The notes under the pieces are model-generated. The model ran no database searches, was not told the origin of the DNA, and worked only from the letters and a program-made list of their open reading frames with translations. A DNA stretch of 64,000 nt from Pythium myriotylum (taxonomy: Eukaryota; Oomycota; Peronosporomycetes; Pythiales; Pythiaceae): contig JALJCQ010000024.1 of the NCBI GenBank assembly GCA_023091665.1, forward strand, positions 1,054,001 to 1,118,000, written 5' to 3'. Position numbers and translations under genes: made by a program. Position 1 is the stretch's first letter; every line of letters begins with the position of its first letter. Shown here in pieces: positions 39,734-49,660 of this stretch.

Positions 39734-41434
39734 CTAGAACTGACAGTTGAACCATTTGATCGGCTTGCGGTCGTCGCCCCACCAGCCGTCGCCGTAGCGG
39801 AACGTGCCGTCGAGGTGGTTGATGCTCGCTTTGTAGTGCTTGCCGCCGCTCCAGGAGGTCGAGTAGAGGCTCTTGCTCAGCGTCGCGCGACACGAATCGA
39901 ACGTTACCTGTCCATCGTTCTCGGAGGACCCATGGCCCGACATGGAGCTCACCACAGCGATAGTTAGAGACTCGGCCGATGCGAGGCCGGTCGGGCTGAC
40001 GCCACAGAGACTCGACGTCACAGACTTGCCGTACTGCTCCCCGGCAGCAGTCAACAGGGCATTGAGCTCAGGTGTTGATTCGTTTGATCCTTTGAAGACC
40101 ATCGAGCTAAGCGAAACGCGCGTTGGACAGAGACCCACGAAGAGCAGCGCGTTGAGCAGCGGGTTGTTGACCTTCGAGCTCGGGTCCCGCGTGCAGAGCT
40201 TGGTCGCAGTCTCGACAGCCAGCGACTTGAACATTGACAGTCCCGTAGTCGCGCTCATGCTGCCGTACATCGGAGCGTTCAGTGCAATGTACTTGGAGCT
40301 CTTCGCCAACGCACATTTCTTCTTCATCAGTGCATTCTGGAAGACGAGGTTACCCATCGAGTGGGCGATCACGGCCACACCCTCAATGGCCATCTTGTCC
40401 TTAGCGCCAGCCATGTTGGCAGCTTCAGTACAGAGCGCGTCGCTCGACGCGTCGGCGTACCACGGCGAGTTGAGCGTGTCGATGTGGAGGAACTTGAAGC
40501 TCGAGCAGCACTTGGCGTCCTTCTCGATCGTTCCAAAGTACTCCGTGAACTTGTCGGTCACGGTTCCAGCGCTCAAGCCGAGACCGTGCACAAAGAGACA
40601 CTTCTTGAGACCGTCCTTGCAGCTGCAGTCGGACGCCATCTTGCTGAGGCGCCGTCCACCCGTAGCAATCTGGAAAGCATCCTGCGTGCGTTGCAACACA
40701 CGAGCAGTGGTCTCTGCAACGCCAGTGACGAGACTCGAGTCTCCGGTCGTGCTGGTCACTCGGTCACACGTCGAGAGGTCGAGACCTGGCGGAGGCTCGA
40801 GCGAGGCTGCTGATGGCACGCCCTCGGAGCTATCACTCAGCAGTGTCAGCGATGCCTGTAGATCGTCTCCGAAGACCATGACACTCCCAGGGCTTTCACC
40901 GGCGTGGTGGGCGGGGTTACCAGCGCACATCACGTACGTTTCACCCGCAAAGTCGAACTCGACCATCTTGTGCGTGAGGCACTTGACTCGATCGTCGCCG
41001 GCCGCGTCAACGACGCGGCTGTTCTTCAGTGCGTCTGTGAGCGTCGAGATCGGTGGCACGTTCTCCGGGTGGATGCACGCGTTGCGCTTGAGCTTGCCCG
41101 TTTGCAGATCTTCGACAGTCACGTAGGCGTGGTCATTCACCAGCGTGAAGTTGTACTGTGAGCCTGCGAGGTCGTACGTGATGCGGCCGTCGAACGAGAG
41201 CGAGGACCCAGCGCGCGGGATCAGCACGCCGTGCACGCTCAGGCCTTTCGAGTCGCGGAACGTGACTTGGATGCCCTTGGCTGTCGAGATCTCAGTCAAG
41301 AAGCGAGCAGTGTTGTGGTGAAACGTCTCGGCATGGTGACCATAGAGTCCCAGCGACAGCACAGCCGCTGCACTGAGCACGAGACCGCCGTAGACGAATC
41401 GTCGAAGCAAGGATGGCTGTGGGGACTCGGCCAT
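39734..41434 (-). CDS. LH3, membrane-anchored secretory alpha/beta hydrolase
   Basis: 566 aa from ATG 41434 (MAESPQPSLLRRF). The frame is open upstream to an ATG at 41701, which would add 89 residues before the anchor; comparison with LH1, LH2 and LH5 favours 41434. Anchor at about 14-32 (VYGGLVLSAAAVLSLGLYG), HH-x5-HH, RFLTE at 44-48. The first domain has LSFDGRITYDLAGSQYNFTL; the second has CLFVHGLGLS, Ser359 in AHSMGNL, NDGQV, NHLD and the RKPIKWFNCQF end. The second-domain Cys pattern is as in LH2. Confidence 0.85.
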   Translation of the reverse strand: MAESPQPSLLRRFVYGGLVLSAAAVLSLGLYGHHAETFHHNTARFLTEISTAKGIQVTFRDSKGLSVHGVLIPRAGSSLSFDGRITYDLAGSQYNFTLVNDHAYVTVEDLQTGKLKRNACIHPENVPPISTLTDALKNSRVVDAAGDDRVKCLTHKMVEFDFAGETYVMCAGNPAHHAGESPGSVMVFGDDLQASLTLLSDSSEGVPSAASLEPPPGLDLSTCDRVTSTTGDSSLVTGVAETTARVLQRTQDAFQIATGGRRLSKMASDCSCKDGLKKCLFVHGLGLSAGTVTDKFTEYFGTIEKDAKCCSSFKFLHIDTLNSPWYADASSDALCTEAANMAGAKDKMAIEGVAVIAHSMGNLVFQNALMKKKCALAKSSKYIALNAPMYGSMSATTGLSMFKSLAVETATKLCTRDPSSKVNNPLLNALLFVGLCPTRVSLSSMVFKGSNESTPELNALLTAAGEQYGKSVTSSLCGVSPTGLASAESLTIAVVSSMSGHGSSENDGQVTFDSCRATLSKSLYSTSWSGGKHYKASINHLDGTFRYGDGWWGDDRKPIKWFNCQF

Positions 41435-43278
41435 ATCCACGAGTTGGAAGTGTATCGCGAAGTGGGCTCTTCGTGATAGGTTGCTGGTGGTCAGGAGACT
41501 GCCAAAGAGGAAATGAGCTTCGGCTTCGAGAAGCGAGATGCAAGAAGCGATTGGCGAAGTAGTTGAGACTGATTCGTCTTGCGCGAGTGTAAGAGCGGAC
41601 ACTGTACCACGGGCGAGTAACGCGGCTCTTCCCTGCAGAGAGCTCGCGTGCTGTGGTATTAGTTGACTGATCCGACCACGACCCCGAGCCTTTGTGACCA
41701 TTCGAGTGCGGCGTGTAGAAGCCTCGACCTCACCGGAATGGAATGGTCCACATTACTGGGACTAAACAACTTGCAGTCGAACTACGGCCTGAGTTTTCTT
41801 CGTCATTGCTATGAGGGTTTCTTCGAACACGTACGCCATCTCACGAGCGTTTACGGGTGGTGAAGGCGGCTTAGCCCTTGGTTGTAGCAATGAAAAATAG
41901 TATACCAGTCAATAGCTCCTTGCGATGGAACTTGATCGTGGAGCTTCACAAACTGCCACCAAGGTTCCACTCTCGGATAGGAAGGGCCTCAGTATCGCCT
42001 GTGCGGGCAAAATCGCCACAGCGACGGCAGTGCGTCTGTCCGAAACTCACTGCGCTTGAAGAAGCAGACGTTTGTCAGTGCATGCGCTTGCAGACGAAGA
42101 CATCAAAGCATCCCAAATCGATACCACCCTTTTGAGCAAAATATGATGTTTGGAAGGCCAAAGGAGAGTGACAATATCAGACTTATCTAAGCTCATACAA
42201 CAACTTCTTACCGGTTATTAGATTAAGCAATAATCCCGGTAGTTATACCGTCTCTTCCAGTTTATTCGTGTCCGTACCGGTACATACCGTATATGGTGTG
42301 GTCCACATCCTACCGTGTGGACATCTACTTCGTACCGGTATTTTCTGAACTCTTGATTGGTCTGAACACTTGGCTTCGATCACACACGAGTTTGTTTTAC
42401 AGAGACCCGCTGGGGCCGTTGGCACGCGTGCATTTGGCCCAAATGGTCCGCGTGCCCACGAAATTGAACTCGTTCACAATCAACAGCAGGCCATCGATCG
42501 ACTCTCTGCCATTCAAATGTCGATCGTGGCGCGACTCGAGACACAATCAGGTGCGAGGCTGGTGACAACGTTGTCCGACAACTTCTTGCACGCCATTTGG
42601 GATGTGACAAGCGCAGATCCCACCATCGACTCGAATCTCTTTGCGCAAAGGTCGCGAAGATTCTTGGAGAACAGGTTGTTGAACCGAACTCTCACGAGCC
42701 AAAATCCGAGATCAATCCTCCGCCAGATCGTTTGGAACCGATCGGGCAGAATTGCTTCTAAAAAAAAGTCAAGCATCGTCGGAATGCTTCTTTCGCGAGG
42801 ACCCCACGTAGCACGCGCTCTGAGCCATCCGCGTGCGGAAGTGGCCGTACGTTGATTAGTGGGTGCGGAGACCAGAAGCGATTCCTGGTCTCTCCACCAC
42901 CCACCACTCGGCTCAATGCTTCCGGGGATCACCCAGCTGAGTCTCTGGTCAACGGCGACACGAAACGCATCATCAAGATGAGACCGGATGGCCCATGGAA
43001 GCGGTGGCTTTCCACAGCGACAGCCGGATGCAAAACAAGCTGGAATCCATCCAGATCCGGGTCCAGTTATCCATCACCAGCTTGGCGATACCCTCTATAA
43101 TTTAATACTGAGACTATCCAATCGATCAGTTGTGAGTGAAATGTCGCAGTTTGTACCTCTAATCTTCCATAATGAACAGGTCTTCTTGAGGTCCGAAGAA
43201 ATCCAGTGCCGCGATGTCTCGGAGGCCGATTCTGCTCTATGGAGCGTCAACTCTCCAACTTGCTGTGTCTCCCGCACC
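41435..43278. other. intergenic region LH3-LH4 with one unassigned open frame
   Basis: A plus-strand frame at 42370-42855 (161 codons, no ATG at its start) reads HEFVLQRPAGAVGTRAFG and FLHAIWDVTSADPTIDSNLF; I recognise no domain and it could be a gene relic or an exon. At 42250-42345 the motifs taccggta and accgtat recur several times in both orientations. Nothing else recognised. Confidence 0.35.
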
Positions 43279-44973
43279 ATGCTCGCGACGTCCGAGACGA
43301 AACCGTCGCGGTCCTGGAAGCGAGCCGCCGGCTGGGCGCTCGCTGGCGCGTCGGCTGCGGCCGTGGCCATTGGCTACGTGGCCTCGCATAGCCACCACTT
43401 CCAGCACCACAATGAGCGTCTGCTGCGCGAGCTCGCGTCTTCCACGAGCATCCAGGTCCAATTTACGACCAGAGATACAGGCTCCAACTCGGTCGCCGGG
43501 CTCACGATGACAGGAATGCTCTTCCCGCGCACGGACGCGACGACGCAAAAGCTCACGTTCGACGGCCGCATCTCCTACGACTTTCTCGGCCAGGAGTACA
43601 ACTTCACGATGATTGACGGCCGTGGTTATGTGACGGTTGAGAAGATCGACTCGCGCGAGATGGTGCGCAACGACTGCCTTATCAAAGAGAACATCCCGCC
43701 AGTGCATTTGTTTGTTGATGCGCTGCGAGAAGCTCGAGTCGTCGACTCTGTCGAGAACATCGAGGTGCCGTGCGAGAACGGAAAGCTCGTGCAGTTTGAG
43801 TTCGAAGGCGAACCTTACGTGTTTTGCTCTCGCGAGAACGGATCGATCGACAAGATCCACGGTGACGATCTCGAGGCCACGGTCCAGCTGCTGCGAGACA
43901 ACACCGCGAGCGCTCCCAGCATCGACATGCTCGTTCGCCCTGGAGGAAAGACCATGGACGAGTGCGAGGTGCTCGTGGACGAGGCTGACATTCTGGCGTA
44001 CAACGCTGGCAAGGTTCAGGCCGCACGCCGACTCAAGAGAGCGGCATCGTGGTTCTCCGACGCTCTCGCTCTGGTCACCGGAAACGATCGCGTTGCCCAG
44101 AGCGAAGACTGCACAACAGCGTGTAAGGGCGGCAAAAAGATCTGTCTCTTCGTCCATGGCCTAGGTAAGAGTTTGGACGCGCCCGTGGCTGACACGTACG
44201 AGGACGCGTGGGGCGAGTACGCGTGGAAGAACATGAACTGCTGCTCGCAGACCAAGTTCATGCGTATGGACACAGTCAACAACCCATGGTACACCGACAC
44301 TTTGCCAAAGAAAGTGTGCGACACAGCCATCGACTTGACCAAGAGCAAGGACCCGATGAACCTCGAAAACATCGCCATCATCTCGCACTCAATGGGCAAC
44401 CTCATCGTCGCGAACGGTGCGCTCAAGAACTTTTGTGCGATCGGTCCGTCGTCCAAGTGGATCACGCTTGCCGGCCCCATCGCTGGCAGCCGCAGCGCCA
44501 ATATCGGTATCAACGTGTGTAGCGCGAACCCCGTGGTTTTCAACGAGACCATGAAGGACACGCTCCAGTCGGTGAACGTGTGTCCTGCCAAGAAGGCGAC
44601 ACACTCGCTCGTGTACGAGGATAGTGACAAGGCCAACGCCGAGCTCAACGATATGTACGAGAAGGCGATCGGTGTCGTTAAGCAGCGTGCCACCGCGAGC
44701 ATGTGCGGCGTCTCTTCTATCGGCCTCGCGTCCACGCGGTCGGCGAAGTACTACCTGCTCGGTCTCATTTCAGGCCACAAATCGGACCACGACGGTGCCG
44801 TGGAGATCAACAGCTGCAGCCGCGCCTTCGGGGCTGATAAGTATCAGACATCGTGGAAAGGAGGCAATCTCTATAAAGCGTCCGTGAACCACGCAGACTC
44901 GTCGCTGCGCAATGGCGACGGCCTCTGGGGCGAGAGCCGTAAGCCCATCAAGTGGCTCAACTGCCAGTTTTAG
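43279..44973 (+). CDS. LH4, membrane-anchored secretory alpha/beta hydrolase
   Basis: 564 aa from ATG 43279 (MLATSETKPSRSW); upstream in-frame coding to 42988 lacks family similarity. Anchor at about 17-34 (AGWALAGASAAAVAIGYVA), His-rich SHSHHFQHH, then RLLRE at 47-51. First domain LTFDGRISYDFLGQEYNFTM, FEFEGEPYVFC. Second domain CLFVHGLGKS, Ser371 in SHSMGNL, Asp in DHDGAV (the Asn of NDG is His here), His in NHAD, end RKPIKWLNCQF. The linker GGRRL of LH1-LH3 is replaced by TGNDRV. Closest to LH5, with which it forms a second subfamily. Confidence 0.85.
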   Translation: MLATSETKPSRSWKRAAGWALAGASAAAVAIGYVASHSHHFQHHNERLLRELASSTSIQVQFTTRDTGSNSVAGLTMTGMLFPRTDATTQKLTFDGRISYDFLGQEYNFTMIDGRGYVTVEKIDSREMVRNDCLIKENIPPVHLFVDALREARVVDSVENIEVPCENGKLVQFEFEGEPYVFCSRENGSIDKIHGDDLEATVQLLRDNTASAPSIDMLVRPGGKTMDECEVLVDEADILAYNAGKVQAARRLKRAASWFSDALALVTGNDRVAQSEDCTTACKGGKKICLFVHGLGKSLDAPVADTYEDAWGEYAWKNMNCCSQTKFMRMDTVNNPWYTDTLPKKVCDTAIDLTKSKDPMNLENIAIISHSMGNLIVANGALKNFCAIGPSSKWITLAGPIAGSRSANIGINVCSANPVVFNETMKDTLQSVNVCPAKKATHSLVYEDSDKANAELNDMYEKAIGVVKQRATASMCGVSSIGLASTRSAKYYLLGLISGHKSDHDGAVEINSCSRAFGADKYQTSWKGGNLYKASVNHADSSLRNGDGLWGESRKPIKWLNCQF

Positions 44974-46898
44974 TGTCGTGAATGTAAACAAATTGAGTTT
45001 TGTGACGTGTCGTTTGGCGTCTTGATCTACTTCGCTTTTGACCATTCAACTTCACCTGGAAAGAACGAAGGATACTACATGTCGAATCCTTGTCGAGATC
45101 CTCAAGCGTTGGTCGGAATGGTACAGGGGATCCCAAGAACCACGGTCGAAACCAACTTGCTCTGTACGATGCGTGGCAAGGTGGTTACCAATTGCATCTT
45201 TAGGCCGACCGTTTAGAGGCGATAGGAGTAGTTAGAGATGGTACAGTTTCGCGAACGTTGGCCACAGGTAAGTACTGCCGGCGGAGCCAGCAAAGCTAGG
45301 TACCAGTATAGAAAGTTCGCGCAAAAGTAAAGCTCAATTGACAAGGATTCCAAGAGGATGTAGATAACTCCAGTCGTTACTTAACCTCTTGAATCGAGCG
45401 CATACTGTAGACTCTGCACTAGCGTCGTAGGATCTTTATACGCCACGCGTTCGTGTCATGCATGTCAACGAATCATCAATTACATGAGTTTGGCAAAGTT
45501 TCTCGTTCAAGTCTGTATACCGCACTCAACAGGGTAATACTAGGAAGAGGTGAAATATGGTTTCCCAGCATGGATGGTATCGGGGACAATTCCGGAACCG
45601 GGTGTTGTCCTCCTTCACCCGAATTTCCTGCAGACGACCAACCCCACCTGTAAAGACCACGAAGCTCTCTACTGTTTTACCACGACCGTGGTGCCTGTTC
45701 CTCAGCACGCGCGGGATCCTTATCAAGTCCGGCGCCCGAACCCGCTCATAGGCTTCTCGTCCAGGTGTCAAGAGCTTGTTTGCTTCATAGCATGTTCGTA
45801 AGCCCAGAGTCCCAGACTGCTGTGTTCAAGCGTTGAGTGACTTTGCATTTGACGTTGACGTTGAAGTACTGTACATGAGAGTACTGCATCGGTAATCGTA
45901 CGGGGAGAAAATTGGTCTTAGCTGGAGACGTGTGTGGACTTCGAATCCATCGTAATCTTCACACGGAAGACAAGCACTCAAGAGAGAAAACGAGGGAACT
46001 AGATGAGCGCGTTGGTCGGAACGAAATAAGAGTACAGTATCAGCGTCCATCGCCTATAGAGCGCACGCTGCGAAGATGGCTGACCAGGAGTCCAGCAGAA
46101 TGAAGTGAGCTCTCACAAAGTTGATTTCACCACCGTTACTTCCTGACGAGCAATGTCTTCTTGAATCAAGAACCGTGAGGAACGGAGAAAACACTTTTCT
46201 GTCAAGACGTCTCAGCCGCTGCGTGCATACTGTACAGTCAAAGACCAGAGCGGTGGGCTCTCGATTACGTTTGTTTGACGATTCGCTGGAGCCATTCGCC
46301 CTTTCCTATCTGTTCTCATCATCGACTTCAACACTGATTCGGATGAATTCTCCCAGGAACCAAACGCTGGGCTTGCCGTCGAAGCTCAGCACTCCATGAC
46401 AATATCACATTCGTTATAGGAGGTTTCCGGTGTCTCACTGAAAGTGAAGGCTTTGGATAGAGTGACTCGGGTGGACTTTCTCTGACTTCGAAGGGCTGAC
46501 TCCAGTTGAAGATGGGGGCACCGACGCGAAGAGAATCAGCACCAGCTCACAAGCAAGCATAGTACAAGGCGTCGGTGGTCAGTTCAACATCAGAACTGCA
46601 AGAACCTCTAATATTCGATGCACTCCTCCCTACCAGTTTCCATCCCAGCAAGTTCTCACCAAGCCTTGTATCTGAAAACTGATTAAAACAGAAAGTTATA
46701 GATCAACTATCAAGTAAACTAGTTGACGAGATGCTTTCTTTGGAGCTACATGGCAGCTGCCTCGATTGCGCACCGAACGTCGAAGTATGTACATACCCTG
46801 AAGCTCTCATCGAGTTGACGAGACAGAAATTGGCGGGGCCCGTGGTCGGTTTCACTTCCGAATTCGCCATCTCCAAGCCCATTGCAACTTCACTCAAG
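44974..46898. other. long intergenic region LH4-LH5, nothing recognised
   Basis: About 1.9 kb of moderately AT-rich DNA. Several short open frames without recognisable domains. No RNA gene, repeat array or transposon end was identified by eye. The LH5 reading frame is open back to 46731, but similarity to the family begins at 46899. Confidence 0.4.
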
Positions 46899-48596
46899 AT
46901 GGACCAAGCCGAGACTTCACCTGCTCCCGCTAGTCGCTCCACGTGGTGGAAGAAGACGGCAACTGTTGCGCTCGGTGTTGGCGCGACGGCGGCGCTTTCA
47001 TTGGGGCTTTACGGATCGCAGAGCCACCATTTCCAGCACCACACGCACCGTCTTCTGGCCGAAATGGCCTCTTCTACCAGCATCCAAGTCCAGTTCTCCG
47101 CCAAGAACGCCGTTGCTGATTCAGTCGGCGGTCTCAATGTCACGGCGCTGCTCTTTCCTCGCACCGGAGCCAACCAGTCGCTAACGTTCGACGGTCGTCT
47201 CTCGTACCAGTTCCTCGGTGAAGAGTTCAACTTCACAGTCGTCGACGGACGTGGGTACGTGACGGTCGAGAACCTGGCAACTCGCCAGCTCGTCCGTAAC
47301 GACTGCCTCAAGCGCGTCAATGTGCCTCCGGTGCACGAGTTCGCGGACTCGCTGCGTGCTGCTCGTGTCGTGGACGATGCGACCGCTCTTGGTCTGTCCG
47401 TGAGCGACTGTGCCGATGGCAAGGTCGTGGAGTTCACTTTCGCAGGCGAGCCGTACGTGTTCTGCTCGCGTGCAAACGGCGCCATCGACAAGGTACATGG
47501 CGAGGACATCGAGGCGGCGGTCCAGCTTCTGCGTGACAACACGCGTGAGGCGCCGTCAGTTCTCTCGCTTGTGCGACCAAATGGCAAGCTGATCGAAGAA
47601 TGCGAACTGCTCTCGGATGACGGAGGCGTGACACCTTCGTCGTCTTCTCGCATGCTCAGCCGTTTGACAACTCGCACGAAGGATGTTGTCAAAGTGTTGA
47701 CGGGGAACCGCCGCATGGCATCGTCAGATGACTGTTCGACGGCATGTGCTGGTGGCAAGAAGATCTGTCTATTTGTTCATGGCCTTGGCAAATCCCTCGA
47801 CAGTACTGTCGCGGACTCGTACGAAGACGCCTTTGGAGATGCTCAGACCAAGGTCAACTGCTGCTCTCAGACCAAGTTCATGCGCATGGACACGGTCAAC
47901 AACGCCTGGTACGGTGATGTGCTGTCAAAGAAAGTGTGCGATGCTGCGGTGTCACTCACTGGCAGCACGGACCCGATGAACCTCCAAAACATCGCCCTCA
48001 TTGGTCACTCGATGGGCAACTTGATCATTGCAAACGCTGCCATGAAGAACCTCTGTGCGATTGGCTCAACATCGAAGTGGATCGCGCTCGCTGGCCCGAT
48101 GAGCGGCAGCCAGAGTGCCAACCTGGCAAACAACGTGTGCATTGACGACCCGACCGTGCTCGACGACGGACTGATCGCTATCCTCAAGGCCGTCAACGTC
48201 TGCCCAGCTGGTAACAGCGTCAAGTCGCTTGTGTACGAGGGCAGCAGCGTCAGCTCTGCGGAATTGAACGCTTTGTACGTCCAGGCGGACGCTACGTTTG
48301 GCAAGTACGTTACGTCGCTCATGTGCGGTGTCGACTCGACGGGGCTTCTCAGCACCGACTCAGTCACCTACGCTGCACTGGATCTCATCTCCGGTCACGC
48401 GTCTACGTACAACGACGGCGCCGTTGAGATCACGAGCTGCCGTGGGCCGATCGGACTCTCGTCGTTTGCGACGTCGTGGGGCACCAACAAGTACTACCGA
48501 GCGGCGATCAACCATGGCGACGCAACACTCAGGAACGGTGACGGGCTTTGGGGCAGCGATCGCAAGCCCGTCAAGTGGTTCAACTGCCAGTTCTAA
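46899..48596 (+). CDS. LH5, membrane-anchored secretory alpha/beta hydrolase
   Basis: 565 aa from ATG 46899 (MDQAETSPAPASRS). Anchor at about 20-38 (TATVALGVGATAALSLGLYG), QSHHFQHH, RLLAE at 51-55. First domain LTFDGRLSYQFLGEEFNFTV and FTFAGEPYVFC. Second domain CLFVHGLGKS, Ser371 in GHSMGNL, NDGAV and NHGD, end RKPVKWFNCQF. CSTACAGGKK and the Cys spacing match LH4, so LH4 and LH5 are a same-strand pair about 1.9 kb apart. The remnants at 29551 and 33550 are closest to this subfamily. Confidence 0.85.
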   Translation: MDQAETSPAPASRSTWWKKTATVALGVGATAALSLGLYGSQSHHFQHHTHRLLAEMASSTSIQVQFSAKNAVADSVGGLNVTALLFPRTGANQSLTFDGRLSYQFLGEEFNFTVVDGRGYVTVENLATRQLVRNDCLKRVNVPPVHEFADSLRAARVVDDATALGLSVSDCADGKVVEFTFAGEPYVFCSRANGAIDKVHGEDIEAAVQLLRDNTREAPSVLSLVRPNGKLIEECELLSDDGGVTPSSSSRMLSRLTTRTKDVVKVLTGNRRMASSDDCSTACAGGKKICLFVHGLGKSLDSTVADSYEDAFGDAQTKVNCCSQTKFMRMDTVNNAWYGDVLSKKVCDAAVSLTGSTDPMNLQNIALIGHSMGNLIIANAAMKNLCAIGSTSKWIALAGPMSGSQSANLANNVCIDDPTVLDDGLIAILKAVNVCPAGNSVKSLVYEGSSVSSAELNALYVQADATFGKYVTSLMCGVDSTGLLSTDSVTYAALDLISGHASTYNDGAVEITSCRGPIGLSSFATSWGTNKYYRAAINHGDATLRNGDGLWGSDRKPVKWFNCQF

Positions 48597-49058
48597 TTTC
48601 GAGCGTGATTATCTGTGTAGCGGTAGTGGTCTCTTCAATTGTTCCTTTGTCCATTCCTCCATTTTCCTTGTGTGCACACGTCCTGTTATTATCTTCGCGT
48701 TATTGGCTGATGCAGTTCTTCAGTACACTTCTCTTGCTCATCTCGAACCTTGGCGTTCATTGTTTGATTCAAATTCTCGTGCATTCTCACCAGGTCTTAA
48801 GCGAAGATCGAGAAGTCCTCACAAATGCAAACCAGTTGAACTTAAGCGAAACAAAAACGAATACTCGCTCGCAGACAAATCCGTCCGAAGAAAGGAAATG
48901 CAGATATAGTTGAGATGCCTATACCGATGAGCAAAGAGAGTCTGGAACGAGGTCTTCCGAGACGCGGCAGGCGACACGAGACGCACGAATCGATTACGTT
49001 CAAACTGAAACGCCTCATAAACCCTGGACAGAAGCTGCTCGCGGGTAAGATGTGGGGT
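48597..49058. other. intergenic, nothing recognised
   Basis: 462 bp downstream of LH5. No coding or repeat signal seen. Confidence 0.4.
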
Positions 49059-49470
49059 CTAAGGTCTCATCCCATCGATGCATAGCTTAACATCGAGGGT
49101 ATGCGGTATCTGCACGATGAGCGCATCCGCTGCCGTCTTTCCAAGAGATTTTACTGACGAGTCTTCTTCCAGTTGCTGGCTATCTTTGTAGCTCGCTCTG
49201 TTTGCATAGACTCGCAAGTCTTCAGCTCTAACGTACCTGAGTATGTCGGTTCCCATCATTTGCGTGCGAATGCCCTCGACATAAATTTCGCCTCGGAGGT
49301 CCTCTAAGCAGTTGATATCGTTGGACTTCACGGACTGGGCGACGGCGATGGGATTGCGGGTCACGGCATCTACCAGTTGGAAGGCATCGTCTCTTGTCTC
49401 GGATTGAAGGCTTGGAATGCTTCACCAGAGGAAAGATTTGATGTTTCTCGTGTTTTGACTCTCCCACCTA
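49059..49470 (-). pseudogene. Crinkler-like N-terminal (ubiquitin-like) domain fragment
   Basis: The minus frame reads DDAFQLVDAVTRNPIAVAQS, VKSNDINCLEDLRGEIYVEG, ADLRVYANRA-type (AEDLRVYANRASYKDS), LEEDSSVKSLGKTAADALIV and QIP. The A-D-x-L-x-V/L-Y/F block followed by LEEDS-V--LG-T--DALIV-VP is the pattern at the end of the LFLAK domain of oomycete Crinkler proteins, whose members enter host nuclei. There is no ATG in frame near the start, no signal peptide, and no C-terminal effector domain before the stop at 49081 or nearby, so it is a fragment. It could also be an orphan exon; similarity judged from memory only. Confidence 0.35.
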
Positions 49471-49660
49471 TCAGCTTTAGCACCGAGTTATTCGTCTTAA
49501 TCTTCATATTTTCTGCTTTTTCATTAGTCTGTAATACAGTAGTCAAGATATAAGGGTGCAATCCGCAAATAGTGTGGAATCAGGATTTGGTTTTTTGCTC
49601 TCTGTTCAGCCAATCGTCTCCACGCACCCCTTCAAGATCACTGACGGTCTCACCAGAGAT

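Noticed and set aside
42250..42345. Cluster of taccggta and related motifs as an operator or origin
   Set aside because: Short partial palindromes without regular spacing; nothing ties them to a function.
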